A stretch of DNA of 64,000 nucleotides from Dryomyza anilis (GCA_951804985.1 OX638133.1:2686501-2750500), one strand, 5' to 3'. Positions 1-11,263 are shown, counted from the first letter of the stretch. Translations and numbers: made by a program. Notes: a model not told the origin generated them from the sequence alone.

Positions 1-475
1 CTGTATGTGCGAAAAAATTGGCGAGATCGGTCCATGGTGACCTATGATCCGACCACTTATGTTCAAATACCACATATAAAATGTACATATAAAGATCAAT
101 TTTTATGTATACGTGCTTAGGTAAACTTTGTTGGTCAAATATATATTGACATCATGCTCAAATACATGATAATAATGTTTTCCGGCGAAAAGACTTGTGG
201 TTCACAAAAAAAAAAAATCGAAATTCGGTACACCTACCCATTTGTAAATATGGGTATCAAATGAATGGAAATTCTTCAGCGATTGAATGTTTGTAGTTAT
301 TTTCAGGATTCGTATACCCTGGTGACCTATATATCACTTTGAATGGTAACCACACATATGTGTAGGGTATTTATAGTCGGCTTAGACCGACTATAATTTT
401 GATAATCCTAACTATCATAATTACACCTACTTTAAAATTTCCCATGTGATCTAACCTTCCCAACTGGTTTTGTTA
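1..475 (-). repeat. Dispersed repeat P, copy 1 (cut by window edge)
   Basis: This is an inverted copy of 46755-47440: both hold the string TAGTCGG..CCGACTATA, the phrase CCCATGTGATCTAACCTTCC, and a TTTACAAATGGGTAGGTGTA-like segment. It ends on the right at CCCAACTGG and is cut on the left by the window edge. The related copies at 43068 and 45152 start with an ATACCCTACAC motif. From memory, sequences of this kind are widespread dispersed repeats in Drosophila; the class was not established here. Confidence 0.7.
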
Positions 476-540
476 TTTTGTTTAATTTATCATTAAGCAT
501 AACGTATATAAAATATCTATTGATTTGGACAACTTACATA

Positions 541-1135
541 ATTTTAAATATGGATTTTCTGTGGCTATATCCTGACGAAAATGCAAATATTTTGGTTTTT
601 TTGCCTTAACTTTTCCTGAGTACAAGATAAAATAGTAGTCTTAAGCAATTAATTGTTTGTTTTTAAAGCACCTATCGATTGGCATCATTATTTAAAAATA
701 TTTTTTAAATTTTTGTTATTTGCAAGAAAAATAGTTGGCAAATTATTAAAAATTAATGATGCCAAACGATAGTTGCTTTAAAAATAAATAAAAAATGCAT
801 TTAAACTACTATTTTATCTTGTTCCAATAAAAAGTTATGGCAAAAAAATTAAACGATTCGCCCTTTTGGCATGACAAGATTTTCAATTTTATGAATTTTT
901 GTTATTTGCAAGAAAATATTTTTAATTGATGATGCAGATCTATAGGTGATTTAAATACGAACAATAAATGCCTTTTCACCACTATTTTATCTTGTATCAA
1001 TAAAAGTTATGGCGAAAAAACGAAAAGATTCACCCTTTTGGCATGACATGATTTTCAATTTTTCAAATACGCCCTTTTAGTTTTTTTTGGCTAGAAAAAT
1101 CTATCAAAACCATACACGATTTTGACACAGTATAC
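541..1135. repeat. Palindromic dispersed repeat D, copy 1
   Basis: Contains repeated and inverted blocks: CGCCCTTTTGGCATGACA, GCACCTATCGATTGGCATCA and its inverted form near 770, and a TGCAAGATAAAATAGT-like block. The same blocks recur at 27385-28140 and 32290-33300 in both orientations. No coding potential is seen. The class is unknown; the internal inversions suggest a fold-back DNA element or an array of fold-back units. Confidence 0.65.
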
Positions 1136-1263
1136 TTGAGGAAAAACTACATTCAAAAATGTAAATAACGTAAATGTCAAAAATTACATATTCGCATGTT
1201 CAATTATGCACGCAGTTTAATATAAATGATTATTATGATAAATGATTATTAATTATATGTTTT

Positions 1264-1530
1264 AGAAAATTAAATTACCTGTATCACATCTTCAAACCGA
1301 ATGATTTCTTTCTTTATTAAAAAATACGTAAAGTTGAAATATACAAAAATAAAAATACAAATTTTTACTTTGTCATTGATTTTCTAAAAATTACATTATG
1401 AATCATCCCATTTTTTATAATTTATAATGAGAGACCAGTTCATTCCCAATATTTTGGTACCAATTACAGTGATTTTAATTTGGTAGGATATGCTACAGAA
1501 ATAATTAAGCAGTGGCGGATCTTGTGTTTT
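1264..1530 (+). repeat. Left arm of a 6.9-kb inverted repeat
   Basis: The reverse complement aligns along its whole length with 7885-8155, with diverged but clearly collinear sequence (shared CAATGACAAAGTAAAAATTT, GATCCGCCACTG and TTAATTATTTCTG). The inner edge carries CAGTGGCGGATCTT near 1511, and the other arm has its complement near 7904. The arms may be long terminal inverted repeats of one element or two oppositely oriented copies of a dispersed repeat. Confidence 0.75.
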
Positions 1531-1555
1531 GGTGGTTTTGGTACAGTATTGGAAT

Positions 1556-1674
1556 CAGTACAAAGAAAAAAAAAATCATATTCATATTGATGAATTTCGT
1601 TCTTCAAACCATGATTGAAGAACGATTGTTGAATTTTTTTTCATATTGATCTAGTTTTTTCTTTGTAATATAAC
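1556..1674. mobile_element. Short MITE of family A
   Basis: An about 118-bp fold-back sequence running from TACAAAGAAAAAAAA to TTTTTTCTTTGTAATA. Inside is the family A signature TTCTTCAAACCATGATT, also present in the full-length copy at 40892-41293. It looks like a strongly deleted derivative. Confidence 0.55.
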
Positions 1675-1792
1675 CTACATATTAAAATTTATATTAAATA
1701 TACAAATCGATTGAAATACATTTATTTGTTTTGAAAATTTGAACAATAAAAAACAAATTCTGAAATATCAATACGATTTCTATCGGAATTTG

Positions 1793-2372
1793 GTACATCC
1801 CCCAGACAACATATTTGGCAGGGTCGAGGCAGTTTAGAAACATTTCTTCAGAAGCTGTTTTTTTTCTGCCCGTTCCCAAAATATGCGGTGAATCTGTCAT
1901 TCAAATTCCACAAAAATTTACAACCTGCTAATACACTTCCCAAAATATTTCTTTAATGTGTGTTTGCCAGAAATATGGCTGAAATATTCCTTAAAATGCC
2001 AGAAATGTTGACTCGGGCCCACGTAGATAAAAACAGAAACATTGCGAGACAACAAAATGTCTGGCATTTTCAGGAAAATTTCGGGCATCTTTCCGGCAAA
2101 CACACAAATAAATGGAATATTTTGGGAAGTGTATAGCAGGATGTCAAATTTTGTAGATATTCCGGCAAATACACAGATAAATGGAATATTTTCAGAAGTG
2201 TATGGCAAGATGTCAAAATTTATGAATTTGTATTGACAGATTTACAGCATATTTTGGGTACGGGCAGAAAATAGACAACTTTTCAGAAGGAATCTCTGCC
2301 TTTGTCTGTTTGAAAAATGTTGAAAAACTGCCTCGATCCTCCCAAAAATGTTGTCTGGGGGAATATAACCTT
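1793..2372. mobile_element. Palindromic element Q, copy 1
   Basis: The left end (ATCCCCCAGACAACAT, then GGCAGG.TCGAGGCAGTTT) is repeated inverted at the right end (AAACTGCCTCGATCC, then ATGTTGTCTGGGGGAAT). The interior carries repeated blocks reading roughly GGAATATTTTGGGAAGTGTA and TTCCGGCAAACACACA. The same interior blocks recur at 61733-61998 inside the P450 intron. Small reading frames here are by-products of the palindrome. The transposon class is not determined. Confidence 0.65.
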
Positions 2373-2574
2373 TCGTAATTTAATTTTAATTTTTTTTTAA
2401 ACAATGAAATTTCGTTTTTTATTACTTCTCATTCGGTAATTTTTCATTTATTCTTTTCTTGTTCTGATTTACGTTCCATCGTTTGATTTTTGCATTATCT
2501 ATTATAAAAGAAAAACAGCAAAAATAGCTAAAAATCGAATTTATTATGAGTATTGTTGGGGTTGGTGCATGAAA

Positions 2575-3060
2575 AACGTGTAAAAGTGAAACTTAAACAT
2601 TTAATAAACACGCAGACAGCGTTGGATTTATGACGGCGACATGTTGTTCATAGCTGCAATGGCACCAGCAAAATGTTGCTCCAGCGTCGTGTGGCAACAG
2701 CACTGATTTTATGGCCAATTGTCGTTTATCGCAAATCAATTGGAGCACGCACTCTCGTTAAGCAATGTTGCTGCCAATGGCAACAGCAATAGTAATAACA
2801 ACATTCAGATGAGTGGTAGAAATGAAGAAGAAGAGGTTAAATAAAAAAAAAACAGAAGTTAAAGTATAAAAAAGAAGAAAGCAAAAATGGCAAAACTATT
2901 GACAGCGCAAATGCCATCAAATAAATCAATGTCTCACCCTGCGATGTTGTTGCTGCTGTTGTTGCTCCCGCACTGAGGACAATTTATCTTCATCAGCAGC
3001 TGTTGCTACTCCACTGGCTCTATTTGCAGCTGATCTACAAAAGTCCCCAAATAAACCCAA
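2575..3060. other. Unique GC-richer island, no gene recognised
   Basis: Unlike the AT-rich repeats around it, this stretch is balanced in base composition and rich in CAG/CTG and AACA runs (for example near 2760-2800 and 2943-2965). No open frame longer than a few dozen codons and no splice-consistent coding segment was found. It resembles ordinary fly intergenic or regulatory DNA. Confidence 0.4.
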
Positions 3061-3599
3061 ACAAATGTTTATATTCATTAAATTTCCCAATTTCAATAAA
3101 AATTAAATCATTTAAAAATTAAATAGATCTCAAAACAAATATAAAATAGATATATTGAAAATTGTTTTGTTTAAAAAAAAGCCTTCGGACTATGAAAATG
3201 ATTTTGGGACATTCATCGGATTTGGACATTCATCTCCCGATGTAAGCACGCATTAAAAATTCTGAAATTCACCCCTTCAGGTATAAAAATGATTGTGGGA
3301 AATTAGACTTTTAACTCAACCTATCTAGGTAGAGTAAGTCGTGAAATTTGGTATTTGATTTGGACAACAGTTTCTGACGCCTTCCATACAAACAACAAAC
3401 ATATAAACTTCTAAAACGGCATAACTCCTAAGTTTAAAAATCTATGTAAAAGATCATCCCTCCAAAGAACCAAACAATTCTAAGCATCCCATAATATGGG
3501 GGAAGGATTGGAAAACATACGAGTACCTTAATAGTAGAAATTAGTGAAGGCATGAACATGGACAGATCAGATTAGTTCAATAACTGTTTGGGTAATCTA

Positions 3600-4479
3600 T
3601 CTATATATATAAAACTCTTGGTCTGTCTGTTTGTTCCAGCATCACATCTAAACCGCTGAACCGATTTAACTGAAATTTTGTACCAGGATACTATGGAGTC
3701 CGGAGGGTGTCATAGGCTATATAGGCGGGAAAATACAAACACAAAAATAAAAGCAAAAATCAAACACAAAAACAAAAGTAAAACGGCAAACTCAAAAACA
3801 ACAGAAAAATAAAAAAAGGATGAAAAAAAAACAAAATTATAAGCAAATACAAGGAACAGAAGCAGAAACACAAAAATAAAAGCATAAAAACAAAAACAAA
3901 AGCAAAAATACAATAAAAAACGAAACATCAAAAAACACAACAACAAAAACCCAAAAATAAAAGCAAAAACACAAAAGCAATAGCATATAAACAAAAGAAA
4001 AACAAAACCAAAACATAAATGCAAAAAACACGAAAATAAAACCACAAAAATAAAAAACAATATCAACGACACTAAAATTCACCACTCTAAAATTCAACAT
4101 ACTAAAACTAACCACACTCAAATTAACCACACTAAAACTCACCACAATAAAAATTCACCACACTCAAATTCACCACACTCAAATTCACCACACTAAAATT
4201 CACCACACTAAAACTCACCACACTAAAATTCACCACTCCTAAACTCACCGCACCGAATACTCACGAATACTCACCACACTAAAACTTCTACTGCGAAAAA
4301 CTCTACGGGGCAAAATTCTTCGGGAAAGTATTCTACTGGAAAGAATTCTACGAGGAAGCTCATTCTGAGAAAAAAATGTCTATGAGAAAAGTTGTTTTAG
4401 CGGAGAATTAGTTTTGTTTTGGTTACTACATTTATAAAACCAATAAAAAAAACGTCCACAGCGAAGCACGGGTCCCTGA
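3600..4479 (+). mobile_element. Non-autonomous Helitron-like element H1
   Basis: Starts with TCTATATATATAAAAC after an A and ends GCACGGGTCCCTGA before a T, matching the Helitron rule of 5' TC, 3' CTRR and insertion between A and T. Near the 5' end is a block (CCGATTTAACTGAAATTTTG, then GGAGTCCGGAGGGTGTCAT) shared with the element at 61999-63122. The middle is low-complexity CAAAAACA/AAAGCAAAAA sequence, followed by degenerate CACCACACTAAAATT repeats. The reading frames there, rich in F, L and C, are artefacts. There is no Rep/helicase, so it would be non-autonomous. Confidence 0.65.
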
Positions 4480-4955
4480 TATAAACAAGAATACAATTGT
4501 AAGAACTGTTTCCAATCAATAATTTTGACAAACATTTCTAGTAGCGACGAATCGAGCTCATTTCATACGAAATAACAACCAAAATTGTTTAAGTTTGTGT
4601 GTTTATTTTAATTGGGGTTTATTTCGTAGCACCGGAGCATCAACTCAAGAGCCTCGCTCCGTTGCAGGTGAAGCATGCAGCGCAGCTTAATTTTATTGTC
4701 AACGACTTGTTTATCCTTGTTGAGTTTGTCTCTATGACACTCTGCACTCAATTAATAAATATGCGAAAAACAGTTTTTTCGATTTGTGCTACAACAACAG
4801 CAACACAACTAGAACAACAACAAACTATAATTAATCAATGCAGACAGAAAATTAAGAGCGATTGTTTTGCACCAAATATTCGCTCATTAGCGCTGTAAGG
4901 ATTCAAAGTGTCTGTCTGCCTGCGTGCATGTGTGACAGCATATGTCAGTGGACAT

Positions 4956-4993
<38 letters not shown>

Positions 4994-5230
4994 TGCGTGC
5001 GGTCGAGTGTCCTGTTGTGCGTCGCCATATTGTTTATCGCACTTCATCAAATCTGTTTTTGGTTTTTGTTTATATGTTTTTGATTTCACCAACGCGCTGT
5101 GAACAACGAAATATTCGGTGATAAATTATGTGTGCTTCTGTGTGTGTGTGTGAATTTCACGTATTCAACAAACACATAAAAACATGCAAAATAGACGCAG
5201 AGCAGAGCACCGTAGACACCGAACTTATAT
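4480..5230. other. Unique island with GT/GA microsatellite
   Basis: A moderately GC-rich stretch with CAACAG runs (4790-4825) and a dinucleotide tract at 4958-4993 that switches from GT to GA. A 99-codon frame at 4599-4898 shows no recognisable domain or conserved motif and is probably chance. No gene is called. Confidence 0.4.
4958..4993 (+). repeat. (GT)n-(GA)n compound microsatellite
   Basis: About twelve GT dinucleotides run directly into about six GA dinucleotides. Confidence 0.95.
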
Positions 5231-5599
5231 AACTTATAAATCGTAGAGGGATTAAAGTTTTCACATATACTTTGGCATTTCAATGAAAAACATAAATTCA
5301 TAATTGAAACGTTGTAGGGACTTAAAATTAGCAGAACTTTGTAGTAGTTTCTGTGTAAAATAATTATTGCGAAAATCATTTAATTCGTTCAAGTGGCTTT
5401 AGAGAATTCTGCGGTATACTTTAGTAGTTCCTTAGAACGGATATAATTGATAAATTGATTTAAAGTGGTGTTTTAGACAAAATGGTTTCAGTTAATTTAA
5501 TACTTGTTGTACAGATAATCTTTTTAATAGATTTCCTTCGACTTCTCACTCAATTCATTATTAATTAAACGTTTTTCAATAGTTAATTGTCGATTTGTA

Positions 5600-6835
5600 A
5601 GATTCTCACGGTCCTCGAAATGTTTAAATTATATTTAGTTTGTCTAACTTTTAAAAATTAAAATTGTCCTGCATTCTAGTCCTATGTTTAATTACAATTT
5701 AATCTGTAATATTATTTCAAGTTTTTATTTGAAGCATTTTTTTAAATCATTCTACATTTAATGAATATTTATTTTTAAGTATTATTTTAATTTTTTATTG
5801 AAAATATTACCGCTCTTCAGCGATAATTTGAATTTTATTTAATTTTTATAATATTTTGTATTTTAAATAATTACACTACACAAAAATATGAGAAAAATAG
5901 TTTGCGCAGTAAATGGCACTATTTTTGTATTATTGGTAATGATCCGTAGAATTCGAATATATTAATTAAAAAAATTCCATGGATTGGTTTACGAGATATC
6001 GGCCAATAACTGTGTACCGAGCTTTCAAAAAGGTGCTCACATAAATTTGCAAATATTTCGTGGTTTAACGGGTTTGACCAAATTTAATACTAAATGAAAG
6101 ATAATTTAATAGCCTAATTTTGTAATATCACAGACGGTGAATCATCTTGCTTTTTAGATTTTTCCCAATATTTTAAATGCATCTTTGATTTAAATTTTTT
6201 CGGTACAATTCTTTTTTCAAGTTCTTCTATCGAGTTCTCTTAAACTAGTAAATGAATTTAAAAATTTTGTGAGAAATATTTATTGGATATTTAAATACCT
6301 TTCATTTGATATAAATATTGATCATGTGAGTTATTTGGAACGTGAGATATTTACAAATATATGTGCCCCCTTTTTTAAAGTTCGGTTCAAAGGTTATTGG
6401 CCGATAATTTGTGAACCTATCGAAAGAAACATTTTTAAACCATATCTTCGAAATCAGAGAGTCATTTTACATAATATAAAAATACTCTTAAATGTTGCGC
6501 AGAATGACTGTTGTGTAGTGTTATTCAATATCATTAAAATTTGCTTATAATAATTACAAATGTTAGTCAAATTTCAAATTTCAGCAAACATTTTAATTTT
6601 TAATAATACATACAAAATTTCGTAAAAATTAGAAAATTAAATAAAAAATACAAATGTAAAAAAAATCCAAATTTTAGTAAAAATTATAAATTATGAAGCC
6701 AAATTATTAAAAAAAAAATCTATTTCAAATTTCACTAAAAAAAACTACTCAAAAAAAGAAATGTTTGACATGGACATCACATACATTAATTTTATATAAT
6801 CGGGGTTGCTAATTTTGACTACATATTTTCTCTAC
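5600..6835. other. AT-rich intergenic DNA, no feature
   Basis: Very AT-rich with homopolymer-like A and T runs. The only longer frame, 6269-6550 (93 codons), is rich in I, N, K and F as expected from base composition and shows no domain. Nothing else is supported. Confidence 0.5.
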
Positions 6836-7204
6836 ACAAAAAAAAAATAATTGACGTAAATATAGCAACCGATTTTAATTGCATGCATTAATCAGTCCAG
6901 CAATGAAATTGAGTAATGTAATGAAAACTTTTTTTTAATCAACAATTGTGTTCGCTAATACGAATATTTGTACGGCAATGCAGCAAATTATTTAATCGAC
7001 GCAGTTTTAGCAAATATAATTAATGAAATTGCGCCGACTAATTAATTTGCTGCATTGACGTACAAATATTCGTATTAGCAAACACAATTGCTGAATTAAC
7101 GACGAATAGCAAATGTTTTCATTAAATTACTGAATTTCATTGCTGCATTGATTAATGAATGCAATTAATATCGGTGCTATATTAACGTCAATAATTTTTT
7201 TTGC
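6836..7204. mobile_element. Fold-back MITE B, copy 1
   Basis: An almost complete palindrome of about 365 bp. The left arm reads AATTGACGTAAATATAGCA then AATTGCATGCATTAATC; the right arm carries their complements. The inner segment CTAATACGAATATTTGTAC is repeated inverted about 100 bp later. Ends are CACA followed by A-runs. The same family, split by a hAT-like insertion, is at 35887-38324. No coding capacity. Confidence 0.8.
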
Positions 7205-7884
7205 ATTTTGCTTTTCAGCCACTTTTTGGAAATAAAAAAATACAGTCCCTTCCAACAACAAGTTTTCCAAAAACTGTAAACGCTATTTTTCTTTCAATTG
7301 CCAAGACTAACTGCAATATATCAAAAAATACTTAAATATTCCATTACGATTTTATAATATTTGAATCTAAACTGGACAATTTTGATTTTTGAGACTATTT
7401 TTGGATGATTTTTTAGAATTTTGATTTAACGATAAATAAGAAAATTAACTATAATTATGCAGAGCATATTTCAAACTATATAACAAAACTACTAACTTTT
7501 TTTCATCGGTTCACATTTTTAAAATATATACCCTATTAAAACAGTTTTTGTCAAAAACGGTTGAAATTTATAAAAGTTTTACAAAAAATAGTAGCTTTTC
7601 TAATAGTTGATGGTTAAGTTTGAACTATGCTCAGGATAATCGTAAACCATTTTCTCGCTTATCATTAAATTCTAAATTAAAAAAAAAAGATAATCTCTAA
7701 AAAAAAATCAAAAATTTTCCAATTCAGATTCAGTTATCTTAAAAACGTAGTGGTATAATAGCATTTATTAGTATATTAAAAATAGTTTTAACAATTAAAA
7801 GAAAAATTGAGTTTAAGGTTTTTTATTTAACCTATTTTTCCACAGTACTATATTTTTTATTCTAAGTAGTGGGTTAGAACGGCT

Positions 7885-8155
7885 AAAAAGATCCGCCACT
7901 GTTTAATTATTTCTGCAGAATAACTTATCAGTTAAAAACCACTGTAATTATTTAGAAAGTACTGGGAATAAACAGGGTATCATTGTAAATTAGAAAAAAT
8001 TGGGTGATCAGTAACGAAATTTTGAGCAAATCAATGACAAAGTAAAAATTTGAATTTTTATTTTGGTAATTTCAACTTTGCGTACGTTTTAAAAAGGAAG
8101 AAATCATGGAGTTCAAAGATGTGAGTTAACATTGGAAAGGTAATTTAATTTTCTA
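7885..8155 (-). repeat. Right arm of the 6.9-kb inverted repeat
   Basis: Reverse-complement partner of 1264-1530, collinear over about 260 bp. Its inner edge has AAGATCCGCCACTG near 7891-7904. See the left arm for interpretation. Confidence 0.75.
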
Positions 8156-8224
8156 AAACAAAGCTTAAAAATTGTTATTTATTTATGAACAGATTGAACT
8201 TTATAACAAATTCTCTTGATTAGG

Positions 8225-8380
8225 TTATGCCATTAATATGCATCTCTTAAACACCCTGTATCTAATACTGGGTGCAGAGTTAGACATATTTTTATTTTAG
8301 ATTTTCTAATTTTTTTGAGACATAAAATGACCTCATGAATTATTGACATCGATGAACCAAACACCATGTATAAAATTGGT
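8225..8380 (+). repeat. Dispersed repeat R, copy 1
   Basis: Shares an ordered series of blocks with 20915-21058: AAACACC..GTATCTAA, GGGTGCA.AGTT, then ATTTTCTTATTTTTTTGAG-like sequence and a near-identical ACATCGATGAACCAAA. Length and orientation agree. No ends or class identified. Confidence 0.6.
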
Positions 8381-8737
8381 GTATGAGATGTCCATGGTAA
8401 ATATCGTAATAGGTAGTGTACCTAACATTAAATTTTGTTTAAATAATAAAAATTTGAATGAACATTTGTTTAAAAAATGTATCTTAAAAACAAATCAACA
8501 TATCAATATAAATTTTAGCATATTGTTACGAAATGATGTAATTTGCCCCATAGTGCAAGCAATCAACAATAATTAATGAGACGAAAGACAATTCCCCGCA
8601 CTAAGCATGTGTTAGAAAGAGACGGAAGATCATTCAGCGCGCTGAGGCAGTGTGCGAGAAAGAGATGGAAGATCAGCGCATTAAAACACATGAGTGCGAA
8701 TGAGATGCCAATAGCATGCGTCATTCACGAAACGAGT

Positions 8738-8752
8738 AGAAGGTTCTCGAAA
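8738..8752 (+). promoter_or_regulatory. Heat-shock-element-like motif in the LTR
   Basis: AGAAGGTTCTCGAAA is three perfect alternating NGAAN pentamers, the trimer form bound by HSF in flies. It lies about 45 bp upstream of the LTR TATA box, and two more GAA/TTC modules follow at 8759-8771. Activity is inferred, not shown. Confidence 0.55.
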
Positions 8753-8794
8753 CAAGTCGAAGCTTTTCGAAACGTGTCGAACTGATGCATGCAG

Positions 8795-8833
8795 TATATA
8801 AGGGAGCCGCATCAGAGGTACAGCACTTCAGTT
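8795..8833 (+). promoter_or_regulatory. LTR core promoter (TATA and initiator)
   Basis: TATATAAG at 8795-8802 is followed by TCAGTT at 8828-8833, which fits the arthropod initiator. The spacing of about 33-35 bp places the start at the A at 8830. AATAAA follows about 110 bp downstream as the LTR poly(A) signal. Confidence 0.65.
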
Positions 8834-9069
8834 GTGATTTGATAGTGAACTAGTGCGTCTCGTGAGTGAAAATTTTAAAGCTAAATTGTAGAAATTCAGC
8901 AGTTGGTATAAGTGATTATTCTTTAAGTTGTTATTTAATTAAATAAAGTTAATTAATACTAGTTGAAATAATACTAGTTAAAACCAAATTTAAGTGTGTT
9001 TTTATTTTGTACACAATCCAGCGATACGAACTCGTTGAACAGTTTTCCGTAGACTGAATTTTCGTAACA

Positions 9070-9905
9070 ATATTTTTGAATTTTGTTGAAAAATGTAATT
9101 TGGCTAAAAAATCTAAGTAAAAATAAAAATTGTTAGTGTACGTAACAAGTTTAAATGAAAATTTAAAATAGAACTGAAATTTAAATTTGTTTGAAATTCT
9201 TAACTTTAAGTGAAATTTTTAAAGTTTAATAATAATTTAAAATATGAAAAATTAAATTATAATTTATAGTGAAAATATTAAATGAAAATGTAAATGATTT
9301 TTAAATTTGTTATCCGTACGTAATACCAACATAAATAAGAACCTGCTGTGTGTATTACGAACAACATCATTGTCTATGACCTAATTCAATCAGGCAGCAA
9401 AATAACCTAGTTATTTATCTTGAAACGAGAAGCTAGAAATACTTAATTTTTTATTAGCAAACCGGAACTTGTAAAATCTCTTTGGCAAACCGGAACAAAC
9501 TCATATTTTTCTATAATGGAAAAAAGAGGCGAAAGTTATAAAGATTTTAAAATCAAAGCTGCGTCTGTTCTTATGAAAATTAATTTTAATAATGAACCGT
9601 AACTAAATTTAATTTACAAAATATTTACTTATTTGTAAAATATTTATTTATTTATAAAATATTTATTTAAAATTTACTCGAATACTATTAATTTCCATAC
9701 CAAATAATTTCATTATGCCATTTTTTGATATCACTTCTTATACCCGAACTCAGAGACGTATTTAAATATTTGTGAAGATTTTAAACTAAAATACGGTTTC
9801 TCCACAAAAAGGAAATTTAATTTGAAATAGGTTTAAGAAAAAATACGAATATTTTACTTATTTTAAGGATTCAGTTTCATAACTTAAGAAAACCTTTCTT
9901 CTATT
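9070..9905. other. AT-rich intergenic DNA, no feature
   Basis: Low-complexity AT-rich sequence with degenerate AAATTTAAGTGAAATTT-like runs. No reading frame, RNA or element ends recognised. Confidence 0.45.
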
Positions 9906-10159
9906 TCGTCGTTGTAGAACTAAAAGTCACCATCTACATTTTCGAAATGCCAATTATTCATTTACAAAAATCTTCACATATCTGTCAATTTCTCAACTAA
10001 GAGCTCAATATTTTTACCAAATAATAAGAAAATTTGAATCTATCAACTGCTATTTCAACTTTAAAAATATATAAATTACTTTTTATAATAAAAATCAAAA
10101 AACTTGAAATTTCAGATTTTCACAAATGTTGTTGGTGACTTTTAGTTCTACAACGACGA
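9906..10159. mobile_element. TIR MITE E, copy 1
   Basis: A 254-bp unit with near-perfect terminal inverted repeats of about 27 bp, starting TCGTCGTTGTAGAACTAAAA and ending in the complement. The interior matches 53634-53860 (CGAAATGCCAATT.TTCATTTAC and GAATCTATCAA). No coding potential. The target duplication could not be fixed because the flanks are T-rich. Confidence 0.75.
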
Positions 10160-10603
10160 TTTATGAAAACATTTTCCTTATAATAATGAAATTTTGTATT
10201 TATTAGTGAATAAATATTAAAATTCACTAAACCTTACGTTATTGCAAGTAACTTTTCCTAAATATTAAGAAATTGGTAAATAATCACCGGGGTAAAGCAG
10301 CAGGTTTGAGGTTGTGTCGCATTTGCATTTGTCTCATAAAAAATAAATATTGTAGATCTTTACAGCTTATGGAACATTTTTAGCTAATTAACCAATCTAT
10401 CCAATTGTATTATTATTTTCGTCCTGTGTCATTGATATGGTTGTCAAAATTCGCATTAAAAAAAGTGTCGACTTAGCCCCGATTTCCTCTACTACGCTTA
10501 GAAGAAATGTCCTTAAGTACAAAATCATCCGACCATTTATTTTTTTTTTTCATGTATTAATCGTTTTTTCATATTGATATAAAGTTTTCTAATGAATTTG
10601 ATA

Positions 10604-11263
10604 ATAATAATAATAATAATATAATAGTTTGGCACTACAGTCCTAAAGGGTTTTTCAATAAGAGCGCTACAAATTTTTTTTCAAGGGTTCTTCAACAGGG
10701 ACGCTACAAAAGTAGAGCGACAGGGACAGCAAACGACGCCATATTTCTTGCCGCTCTTTTGACATTTCTCTTCAGTACAGTTTGCCATTTCATGATGGAA
10801 AGATATACAAGCCAACAACGAGTCGAAATTATTAAAATTTACTACCGAAATTCGAATTCGTATATCTTTCCATCATGAAATTGTAAACCTTACTGAAGAG
10901 AAATGTCAAAAGAGCGGCAAGAAATATGCCGTCGTTTGCTGTCCCTGTCGCTCTACTTTTGTAGCGTCCCTGTTGAAAAACCCTTTATAAGAACTTAAGC
11001 CGAGCTCTCTCACCATTTTGAGCTGTGCGTGTTATATTTGTACTCAAAGTGGTGGGACCTACAGTTTATTGCCGAATCCGAACGGCGGGTGAGAGCTTTT
11101 CATAGGCAATGTTTTACTCCCGTAGGTTTGCCATTTACTGCCGAGAGGTAGAGCGGTATAGAAAAATGTTTCTATGAAAAGATGTTGTTAGCCCCAGACC
11201 AGGATTGAACCGGGGACCTTTCGGCTCGCAGTCCAACGCACTAACCACTGAACTACAGTGGCT
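10604..11263 (-). mobile_element. tRNA-derived SINE, copy 1 (split by a mini-mariner)
   Basis: Read on the minus strand it starts with a tRNA-like head (TAGTTCAGTGGTTAGTGCG as A box, CGGTTCAATCCTGG as B box). It continues with a body shared by four other copies (GGTGAGAGAGCTCGGCTTAA near the end) and finishes with an ATT-type simple tail at 10604-10627. The body is interrupted at CAGTCCTA by the insertion at 10646-10985. SINEs of this sort are transcribed by RNA polymerase III and moved by a partner LINE. Confidence 0.85.
10646..10985. mobile_element. Mini-mariner (snap-back derivative) inside the SINE
   Basis: Flanked by TA on both sides (10644-10645 and 10986-10987); removing the insert and one TA restores the SINE consensus CAGTCCTATAAGAACTTA. 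Ends are AAGGGTTTTTCAA and its complement. The interior is an inverted duplication of the transposon's left end, including the codons for the start of the transposase (MERYTSQQRVEIIKIYYRNS in related copies). It has no functional transposase. Confidence 0.85.

Larger units (their letters stand above)
8524..9069 (+). mobile_element. Solo LTR of an insect LTR retrotransposon
   Basis: The 546-bp unit begins TGTTACGAAA and ends TTTCGTAACA, so it has the TG...CA ends of an LTR plus a short perfect terminal inversion. It is flanked by the same four bases, ATAT (8520-8523 and 9070-9073), as expected of a Ty3/gypsy-type 4-bp target duplication. Inside lie a TATA box, an initiator about 35 bp downstream, and AATAAA at 8942-8947, giving the U3-R-U5 order on the plus strand. 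No internal gag/pol sequence adjoins it, so it is a solo LTR left by recombination between two LTRs. Short frames inside are not genes. Confidence 0.85.

Noticed and set aside
3710..4145. Phe/Leu/Cys-rich minus-strand frames
   Set aside because: Products of the CAAAAACA low-complexity interior of a Helitron-like element; the same holds for 62148-63015.
8343..8785. Two adjacent plus-strand frames of 77 and 69 codons
   Set aside because: The second and part of the first fall within the solo LTR; neither has a domain.
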